A stretch of DNA of 64,000 nt, taken from the NCBI RefSeq assembly GCF_000170795.1, contig NZ_ABCM01000024.1, positions 1-64,000 of the forward strand, written 5' to 3'. A program made the translations under genes and the position numbers. A model generated the notes under the pieces. That model made no database searches and was not told the DNA's origin. It saw only the letters and a program-made list of their open reading frames with translations. The number at the start of each line of letters is the position of its first letter. Position 1 is the stretch's first letter. Shown piece by piece: positions 50,938 to 57,547 of this stretch. The stretch comes from Pedobacter sp. BAL39. Its GTDB lineage: Bacteria > Bacteroidota > Bacteroidia > Sphingobacteriales > Sphingobacteriaceae.

Positions 50938-52329
50938 ATGATTAAAAACAACAACAGGAACAGTCGGGATGACAAGTCCAAACCGGGAAACCGAAGCACA
51001 GCTGGTAAGAGCCGCAGTGGAGCAGATAGTGCTTACAAAGGCAAAAGCAGGTTTGAGGATAAAGAGGGGAAAGACAGTAAATCCAGCGGAGATTACAAAC
51101 CGCGAGAAGATAGAAAAGATTTTAAAAGCAAAGGGCCAAGAGCTGCAGGAAGCGATTTTAGACCACGCACTAGCAGAGATGGCGATTCAAAGGGTTACGC
51201 TCCACGCAGCGCTGGTGCTAAAGACTTCAAACCGGGAGCAAGAAAAGAAGGAGAAAACAGAGACTTTAAATCCAGGTCCTTCAGGGACGAGGGAACAAGA
51301 GAAACTCCTCAGGGCGAAAAAACACGCAGCTACATCAAAAAAGATCATTTCAGCAAAGGCGATCAACCTTTCAGGAAATTCGACGATAAAAAAGGAAATA
51401 CTTCCAGAACAACAGACAACAGGCCTTTCAGAAAAAGAGAAGATGACGGTAAGCCAAAAACCGACTTCAAACCTCGTGGCGAACGTGCTGGAGAGCGTGG
51501 AGAACGAGGTGGAGAGCGCGACTATCGCAGTGAACAACGTGCGAACCGTACGCCACGTGACGAAAGCAATACCGTTATGCGTTCCAGAAAAAATGTGGCG
51601 GTCAAAGATGACGGGCTCATTCGCTTAAACCGGTATATTGCCAACTCCGGCATCTGTTCCCGCCGTAAAGCGGATGAACTGATTGCTGCCGGCGTAGTTT
51701 CCGTAAATGGAGAGGTGGTTTCAGAGCTGGGCCACAAAATCGACCCTGCAAAAGACCAGGTACGTTATAATGGGGAACTCCTGAAACGCGAAAAGAAAGT
51801 ATACGTATTGTTAAATAAACCAAAAGACTACATCACCACCACCGACGATCCTCAGGAGCGCCGCACGGTGATGCAACTCGTTGAAAAAGCAAGCAGGGAA
51901 CGTATCTATCCTGTAGGACGCCTGGATCGCAATACGACTGGTCTCCTGCTCATGACCAACGACGGCGAACTTGCAGATAAACTTTCACATCCTAAAAATG
52001 GCATCACCAAAATCTACCATGTAGAGTTGAGCAGAAGCCTTAGCCAGGGTGACCTGAACAAGATCCAGTTCGGTCTGGAGCTTGAGGATGGCATCATCAA
52101 GCCGGACAGCGTTTCTTACGTTGCCGGAGGCAGCAAACGTGAGGTCGGCATCCAGATCCACAGCGGTAAAAACAGGATCGTAAGAAGGATCTTTGAACAC
52201 CTTGGCTATGACGTGGTAAAACTAGACCGTGTAGTATACGGTAACCTCACCAAAAAAGACCTTCCCCGTGGAAGATGGAGATTCCTGGAAGAGCACGAAT
52301 TAATTCAGATCAAACACCTCATCAAATAA
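50938..52329 (+). CDS. rRNA pseudouridine synthase (RsuA/RluB family) with long basic N-terminal extension
   Basis: 463 residues. Residues about 1-220 are a low-complexity, Lys/Arg/Asp/Gly/Ser-rich extension, probably disordered and RNA-binding. The S4 domain follows ('LNRYIANSGICSRRKADEL', about 229-247) and then the catalytic domain with Asp in 'YPVGRLDRNTTGLLLMTNDG' (about 326-345). RluB/RsuA enzymes modify 23S or 16S rRNA; which position is modified here is not clear. Such extensions are common in Bacteroidota homologues. A stem-loop lies between promoter and start. Confidence 0.92.
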   Translation: MIKNNNRNSRDDKSKPGNRSTAGKSRSGADSAYKGKSRFEDKEGKDSKSSGDYKPREDRKDFKSKGPRAAGSDFRPRTSRDGDSKGYAPRSAGAKDFKPGARKEGENRDFKSRSFRDEGTRETPQGEKTRSYIKKDHFSKGDQPFRKFDDKKGNTSRTTDNRPFRKREDDGKPKTDFKPRGERAGERGERGGERDYRSEQRANRTPRDESNTVMRSRKNVAVKDDGLIRLNRYIANSGICSRRKADELIAAGVVSVNGEVVSELGHKIDPAKDQVRYNGELLKREKKVYVLLNKPKDYITTTDDPQERRTVMQLVEKASRERIYPVGRLDRNTTGLLLMTNDGELADKLSHPKNGITKIYHVELSRSLSQGDLNKIQFGLELEDGIIKPDSVSYVAGGSKREVGIQIHSGKNRIVRRIFEHLGYDVVKLDRVVYGNLTKKDLPRGRWRFLEEHELIQIKHLIK

Positions 52330-52337
52330 ATTGTTAT

Positions 52338-53450
52338 ATGAGCAGACTCCTCATTTTTTCCATTATCCTTTTGTCTATGCAAAGCTGCACACAAAAAAAA
52401 GATTATAATTTAATAGTTGGAACGTATACCAATACGGGGAAAAGTGAGGGGATTTATGTTTACGATTTTAATACTGCAACAGCAGACTTTAAGGTTAAGC
52501 ACGTAGAGAAAAACGTGCTTAACCCTAGTTACCTCGCACTGGGTGCAGAAGATAAAACCATCTACGCCGTAAATGAAGCCGCAGAAAACAGTTCTGCCAG
52601 CGCTTTCAGCTTCGATGCATCTACAGGCAAACTGGCCTTCCTGAATAAACAGCCTACAGATGGAGCCGATCCATGTTACATCATCGCCGACAAAGACAAT
52701 GTATTGACGGCCAACTACTCCGGTGGAAGCATCTCCGTATTCGGCATCGAAAAAAACGGAAGTTTATCCAGCCTGAAGCAACTGATCAAACACAGCGGAA
52801 AAAGCATAGATACTGCCCGCCAAAAAGGGCCTCACGTTCACATGGTACAATTCACTCCGGATCATCAGCACGTGGTAGTAGATGATCTTGGTACTGATAA
52901 AGTTTACCTCTACCAATACAACAGTACTGGCGGCAGCCAAACGCTTACTGCATCCGACAGTGTCAACATCACCCCTGGTGCAGGACCAAGACATATTGTT
53001 TTCAGCAATGACAGCAAACACGCTTACCTGGTACATGAAATGGACGGTGGTATTACGGTTTTCAGCTATGAAAGCAATAAACTGCAGGAGATCCAGAAAG
53101 CTAAAATGACGGAAGAAGGATTTAATGGTGAAAACGGCGGCGCTGATATTCACATCTCTCCGGACGGAAAATTCCTTTACGCCAGCAACAGAGGTTCTGA
53201 AAACAAAATTACCATCTTCGCCATCGGCACCGACGGCAAATTAACCGTAAAAGGATATCAAAGCACTTTAGGTAAAGGCCCGAGAAACTTTGTCATTGAT
53301 CCTACAGGAAAATACCTATTGGTTGGCCATCAGTATACCAATGACATCGTCATCTTTGAACGTAACATCGAGACTGGCACCCTAAAAGACACCGGAAAAA
53401 GAATTGAGGTCGGCGCACCGGTATGCCTGGTATTTGCTCCCATAAAATAA
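52338..53450 (+). CDS. Lactonase-family seven-bladed beta-propeller lipoprotein
   Basis: 370 residues from the ATG at 52338, which gives a lipobox 'LLSMQSCTQKK' (Cys at about 16). The mature protein starts 'YNLIVGTYTNTGKSEGIYVY' (about 22-41), typical of the 6-phosphogluconolactonase-like (Pgl/YbhE) family, and carries repeated blades such as 'GPHVHMVQFTPDHQHV' and 'GADIHISPDGKFLYASNRG'. As an exported lipoprotein it cannot act in the cytoplasmic pentose phosphate pathway, so another lactone or a non-enzymatic role is likely. It starts 8 bp after the pseudouridine synthase stop. Confidence 0.88.
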   Translation: MSRLLIFSIILLSMQSCTQKKDYNLIVGTYTNTGKSEGIYVYDFNTATADFKVKHVEKNVLNPSYLALGAEDKTIYAVNEAAENSSASAFSFDASTGKLAFLNKQPTDGADPCYIIADKDNVLTANYSGGSISVFGIEKNGSLSSLKQLIKHSGKSIDTARQKGPHVHMVQFTPDHQHVVVDDLGTDKVYLYQYNSTGGSQTLTASDSVNITPGAGPRHIVFSNDSKHAYLVHEMDGGITVFSYESNKLQEIQKAKMTEEGFNGENGGADIHISPDGKFLYASNRGSENKITIFAIGTDGKLTVKGYQSTLGKGPRNFVIDPTGKYLLVGHQYTNDIVIFERNIETGTLKDTGKRIEVGAPVCLVFAPIK

Positions 53451-53743
53451 CAACAATCACCTTCTGTAAAAATGGTTTGATCCTGTGAGCGGAACCAATC
53501 CACTTTCTCTTTAAACAACCTCCGACTTTAACATCCAGGATTCAGCAACATTCATCTCTGTGTTAAACCGGGATATCACCTTGTTTATGACTTATAATTC
53601 CGCACAAAGCATTCCATCATGGATCAATGAACAAAGAAGATGCAATGAGCGATATTACCCGGTATAAATAGTCACAAGGCATAAAACAAATCATTTTCGT
53701 ATTCTAATCGCTACTTGTTCGGGTTTTGTTCGCTACTCACAAG

Positions 53744-53861
53744 GGGTTGACAAGGTATTCACAAGGTATTGTCATATCCCGTGTAAGGTATAGGGATATA
53801 GGAATACCTATAAAAAGCCTTCAGAAAGTATCTTAAAGTACGAACAGTACCTTGTCAACCC
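53744..53861. repeat. MITE-like element with 14-bp terminal inverted repeats
   Basis: GGGTTGACAAGGTA (53744-53757) and its exact complement TACCTTGTCAACCC (53848-53861) bound a 118-bp segment. Inside, ACAAGGTATT repeats in direct orientation and an AGGTAT/ATACCT inverted pair is present. No open frame inside. Mobile origin is a guess. Confidence 0.5.
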
Positions 53862-54112
53862 AGGTCCTTTCAACCCAAATTTCTTCAAATGGCCATCTAT
53901 GCGACAATCTACGTATTCCGATGATCAGAAAAATGAGCTCATCGTTCAGCATAAGGATTACAATAAGAAAAACACAAGCAACGAAACTACCCCCTCAAAA
54001 GCAAAACATTAAACATTCAGCGCATAACACACAGAAAAGAAAAGCCTGTGCGTAGTATACATCCCCTGAACTTATCCTCCCTCCCGGCTGGAGAGAGATG
54101 GTTAATGCGCAG

Positions 54113-54196
54113 AAAAAAATATAAACTCCTTTGAAGACATGCAAATGTTTGCCCTTCAGCAAACATTTGAGGATGAAAAGGAGTTTATATTTTTTT
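54113..54196. terminator. Nested palindrome, probable bidirectional terminator
   Basis: Outer perfect 20-bp arms (54113-54132 and 54177-54196) end in A7/T7 runs on both strands. Inner perfect 11-bp arms CAAATGTTTGC / GCAAACATTTG (54142-54152, 54159-54169) enclose a 6-nt loop. It lies between the convergent lactonase and bshA genes, where a two-way terminator is expected, but it is unusually long. Confidence 0.7.
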
Positions 54197-54223
54197 CAAT
54201 ACAAGAACTATCGAACGGAAAAA

Positions 54224-55363
54224 TTATACTGCTTTATGCTGCTCCTCAATCACTTTCGTATAATAAGCAACATAATCAGGGAGAATTTTCTTCAGGTCAA
54301 ACTCCTGTGCGCGCAGAAAAGCATTTTCTTTAAACTGGTTCAGCACCTCGTCGCTTTCCAGGATCTTGATCCCTTTCGCCGCCATATCATCCACATCCCC
54401 TACATTACTCATATAACCGCAGAAACCGTCGACATTCAATTCCGGCAAACCTCCCGCATTGGTGGTAATGATCGGCACTTTGCAAGCCATTGCTTCCAAT
54501 GCTGCGAGGCCGAAGCTTTCCGATTGAGAAGGCATCAGGAATAAATCTGACACCGATAAGATCTCTTCAATCGCATCCTGTTTACCAAGGAAACGCACAT
54601 GGTCGCAGATGTCCAGCGAGCGGCACAGCTGCTCGTCATAGGCACGTTCCGGACCATCACCTACCATCAGCAGTTTGGAAGGGATTACCCTCTGGATTTT
54701 CTCAAAAGTACGGATGACGTCCGATGTATTTTTAACCTTCCTGAAGTTGGAAGTATGGATCAGGATGCGTTCATTATTTGGTGCAATCGCTTTCTTGAAA
54801 TGGTCTTTAGGCTTCAGGCTAAAGCGCGTGAAGTCGATGAAGTTGGGGATTACCTTAATTTCATTTGTAATCTCAAAATGATTCTCCGTATCTTCTTTCA
54901 GACTTTGGGAAACTGTGGTCACACCGTCAGACTTATTAATGGAAAAGGTCACCACCGGCTTATAGGTCGGATCTTTACCAACCAGGGTGATGTCTGTCCC
55001 GTGCAGGGTAGTAACAAACGGTATGTAGATGCCAAAGGTTTCGAGGATCTGCTTGGCCATAAAGGCTGCGGATGCATGAGGGATGGCATAATGGACATGT
55101 AAAATATCAAGACCTTCAAAACGGACCACATCTACCAGCTTGCTGGCCAATGCAGACTCATAAGGCGCGTAGTCAAACAGGGGATAATCCCTGACCGATA
55201 CCTCGTGATAGAAAAGATTTTCAGAGAAGAAGTCGAGACGGGCCGGCTGACTGTAAGTTATAAAGTGGACCTGATGGCCCTCATCGGCGAGTGCTTTCCC
55301 TAATTCGGTAGCCACAACGCCACTACCTCCAAAGGTCGGGTAACAAACAATACCTATTTTCAT
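54224..55363 (-). CDS. bshA: N-acetyl-alpha-D-glucosaminyl L-malate synthase BshA
   Basis: First enzyme of bacillithiol synthesis: joins GlcNAc from UDP-GlcNAc to L-malate. GT4 glycosyltransferase of 379 residues with the BshA signature 'CYPTFGGSGVVATELG' (about 7-22), 'HVHYAIPHASAAFMA' (about 93-107), 'TLHGTDITLVGKDP' (about 119-132) and the C-terminal nucleotide-binding 'MPSQSESFGLAALEAMACKV' (about 275-294). The gene begins at ATG 55363; a TACTTTG box on the minus strand (55399-55393) may be its promoter. BshB and BshC are not in the window. It supports the bacillithiol reading of ypdA and ytxJ. Confidence 0.95.
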   Translation of the reverse strand: MKIGIVCYPTFGGSGVVATELGKALADEGHQVHFITYSQPARLDFFSENLFYHEVSVRDYPLFDYAPYESALASKLVDVVRFEGLDILHVHYAIPHASAAFMAKQILETFGIYIPFVTTLHGTDITLVGKDPTYKPVVTFSINKSDGVTTVSQSLKEDTENHFEITNEIKVIPNFIDFTRFSLKPKDHFKKAIAPNNERILIHTSNFRKVKNTSDVIRTFEKIQRVIPSKLLMVGDGPERAYDEQLCRSLDICDHVRFLGKQDAIEEILSVSDLFLMPSQSESFGLAALEAMACKVPIITTNAGGLPELNVDGFCGYMSNVGDVDDMAAKGIKILESDEVLNQFKENAFLRAQEFDLKKILPDYVAYYTKVIEEQHKAV

Positions 55364-55440
55364 TCTAGCGAATTTGTTTTTGTTTTATCGCGCAAAGTAC
55401 ATCACTAAAAATGAGCTTTGTGTTAAACAAATGCAATTAT

Positions 55441-55923
55441 TTAAGATTTCATTTGTTCACGGATCACCAGGTACATTTCATTAGGCCTTTGCGTACCAAT
55501 ATAGTAATGAAAACCGTCCCTGTCTGTCAGCACCACAGCATCCTTGCCTGAAGAGTAAAACCTTACGCTACCCTTCCTGTGCAAATTATATACCGGATTA
55601 TTAAACAGATAGTTGCTATATACATCTTTACGTACAGCCACAATCGTGTTCAGATCAATCACCACTTTTCTGGCCGACCACAACCCGTCGATGATAATGC
55701 GTTTCTGATCAATTACCGTCTTATACTGGATCATAAAGAGCAGGATGATGGAAACGCCGATAATACCGAAGCCGACAATCAGGAACAGATCCTGAGTCCT
55801 GTCGCGGTCACGTTCATACACATAAGCAGCAAAACAAAATGCCGCCATCACCAGCCGGATGCAGATTCTGATGTAATCACGTCCGATATATTGTTTTTCC
55901 AGATAAGCGTAGCGGTTTCCCAT
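55441..55923 (-). CDS. Hypothetical membrane protein with PH-like C-terminal domain
   Basis: 160 residues, not assigned to a named family. Two hydrophobic segments (about 19-35 'IRICIRLVMAAFCFAAYV', and about 46-64 'LFLIVGFGIIGVSIILLFM') form a membrane hairpin. The C-terminal half (about 68-155) is a beta-rich soluble stretch ('KRIIIDGLWSARKVVIDLNTI', truncated here) that resembles bacterial PH-like domains. It lies between bshA and tilS, all on the minus strand, 58 bp after tilS. Coding character is good and no homologue function can be offered. Confidence 0.7.
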   Translation of the reverse strand: MGNRYAYLEKQYIGRDYIRICIRLVMAAFCFAAYVYERDRDRTQDLFLIVGFGIIGVSIILLFMIQYKTVIDQKRIIIDGLWSARKVVIDLNTIVAVRKDVYSNYLFNNPVYNLHRKGSVRFYSSGKDAVVLTDRDGFHYYIGTQRPNEMYLVIREQMKS

Positions 55924-55980
55924 TGATGTAATTTTAAATAAAGTTACTTGTTTTTATTGGTTTCAAGGCCTCTATCTGCG

Positions 55981-57366
55981 CTAAGATTGTTGAGTATATG
56001 TAATTTGTAAGCTCCTGCATTGAAATATACTCAGCCTCAGCGTTGCATCAGACACCCTGTAGCGGTCATCCTGCCGATACCCCGCTACCCAAATCAACTC
56101 GCCGTTTCCATTCACCAACACCGGAATGTCCTGCTTTTGTAACAGCGGGACTTTCTCATCAACAAAAAGATCACTGAGTTTCTTAAACCCCTTCATGCCT
56201 AAAGGCCTGAACCTGTCACCCTTCTGCCAGCTCCTGATCACCAGCGGAAAAATCAGCTTATCGGTAGCTACAAAAATCTTCCCATGGCCTTTATCAAATG
56301 GGATACCATCTTTAAATTCTGAGCGCTCATGATGTGAAAAATACAGTTCATTACCCCTAAACGCTACCATTTTATCCTGTAGATGAATCAGCATGTGTTT
56401 ATTTTCAGTCGCATCCTCCTTTACCGTCATGATCAGGTGTTCACGATCGACCGCCAGTTGGTACTTCCGGCTATAAAAAACAGCACCCACACGTGGATGT
56501 TCGTCCATGATGACACGCAGCAGGTCGGCAACCACCGTTTCCACAAAGCCATAGGGCTGCAAGAGCTCAAAAAGAAGCAGTCGCGCCGGATCCAGCTTTT
56601 TTAACGCCACTATCGGCAAATAAAAGGCATTGTTCCTTTGTACGAACAAGCGTTCATGATGTTCCTGGACGACTTGTCGCAGCACCTGTTCAGTATCCGA
56701 AAAACGCCGGATATTCTCACTGAAAGTCAACGCAAGGCCGGGATTGATCTCCCTGAGCAGCGGGATCACTTTCAGGCGGATCTTGTTCCTGATATAATTT
56801 GAGCTTAAATTGGAACTGTCCTCGACAAAATCAAGGTGATGTGCTACCACAAGGTCATCAATTTCCTGTCTCGACAGAAACATCAGTGGCCGGATCAGGT
56901 TTCCTCTCCTGGGAAAGATGCCGTGCAAACCGGAAATACCAGTTCCTCTGGTCAGATTGAGCAACACCGTCTCCATCGCATCGTCCTGGTGTTGCGCCAG
57001 TGCAATCACCTGATACCCCCGCTCGATCCGCAGCTGCTCAAACCACTCATAACGCAAGGTCCTTGCCGCCATCTGTGTAGACACCCCATGCTGCTTTGCA
57101 TAGGCTTTCGTATCAAAATGAGTAACGTACACCGGAACATCCAGCATCAGGCCCAACATCTTCACAAAATGCTCATCACGTACAGACTCCTCACCGCGGA
57201 GGTTAAAATTGCAATGTGCAATCCCAAACGGATGTCCGCTTGCTTTAAACAGATGTGCCATCAGCACGGAATCCTTACCCCCGCTAACCGCGAGCAAAAT
57301 CTTGTCGCCAGTCTCAAAAAGATGGTTTTCGGTAATGAATGTTTTAAACTGCTGAAGAGGTAACAT
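55981..57366 (-). CDS. tilS: tRNA(Ile)-lysidine synthase
   Basis: Modifies the wobble C34 of the AUA-reading tRNA-Ile to lysidine; essential. 461 residues. The PP-loop ATPase motif is 'LLAVSGGKDSVLMAHL' (about 25-40), with 'GIAHCNFNLRGEESVRDEHF' (about 49-68) and 'ALAQHQDDAMETVLLNLTRG' (about 121-140). The C-terminal TilS domain is present ('RSWQKGDRFRPLGMKGFKKL', about 380-399). The -7 box of its promoter ends exactly 4 nt before the ATG. Confidence 0.95.
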   Translation of the reverse strand: MLPLQQFKTFITENHLFETGDKILLAVSGGKDSVLMAHLFKASGHPFGIAHCNFNLRGEESVRDEHFVKMLGLMLDVPVYVTHFDTKAYAKQHGVSTQMAARTLRYEWFEQLRIERGYQVIALAQHQDDAMETVLLNLTRGTGISGLHGIFPRRGNLIRPLMFLSRQEIDDLVVAHHLDFVEDSSNLSSNYIRNKIRLKVIPLLREINPGLALTFSENIRRFSDTEQVLRQVVQEHHERLFVQRNNAFYLPIVALKKLDPARLLLFELLQPYGFVETVVADLLRVIMDEHPRVGAVFYSRKYQLAVDREHLIMTVKEDATENKHMLIHLQDKMVAFRGNELYFSHHERSEFKDGIPFDKGHGKIFVATDKLIFPLVIRSWQKGDRFRPLGMKGFKKLSDLFVDEKVPLLQKQDIPVLVNGNGELIWVAGYRQDDRYRVSDATLRLSIFQCRSLQITYTQQS

Positions 57367-57370
57367 GCTT

Positions 57371-57378
57371 CAAAAATA
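57371..57378 (-). promoter_or_regulatory. -7 box of tilS, 4 nt from the start codon
   Basis: Minus strand TATTTTTG, exact consensus, followed by AAGC and the ATG. A perfect TTTG lies 23 bp upstream (57402-57405). Confidence 0.65.
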
Positions 57379-57535
57379 GTCATTTATTTAATTCGGCTTT
57401 ACAAATCATCAGGTATAATAATGACTTCACCTTATCGTTTTAAAGATGTTTCCATGCCTGCGCTCAATCCCAAAGATTCAAGGTCAGCACGAACTGCAAT
57501 AAAAACTAATTTGATAAAAATAGTTACCAAAAAAC

Positions 57536-57543
57536 TAACTTTG
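57536..57543 (+). promoter_or_regulatory. -7 box of the OstA-like gene, 4 nt from the start codon
   Basis: TAACTTTG, exact consensus, followed by TAAA and the GTG start. TTTG at 57510-57513 gives a 22-bp spacing. Confidence 0.65.
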
Positions 57544-57547
57544 TAAA

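Larger units (their letters stand above)
53451..54223. other. 773-bp gene-free region with repeat elements
   Basis: No convincing gene. A 67-codon frame at 53852-54055 starts inside a repeat and has no recognisable features. The region contains a 118-bp MITE-like segment (53744-53861) and a nested palindrome (54113-54196). The rest is AT-rich sequence without visible signals. Confidence 0.6.

Noticed and set aside
50969..51628. 219-codon alternative frame inside the basic extension of the pseudouridine synthase
   Set aside because: Its openness follows from low-complexity Lys/Arg/Asp codons; no start signal and the sequence reads as random charged residues. Considered as a possible overlapping gene but not supported.
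53852..54055. 67-codon frame in the gap before bshA
   Set aside because: Starts in the terminal repeat of the MITE-like element; composition is Ser/Thr/Lys-rich without features.
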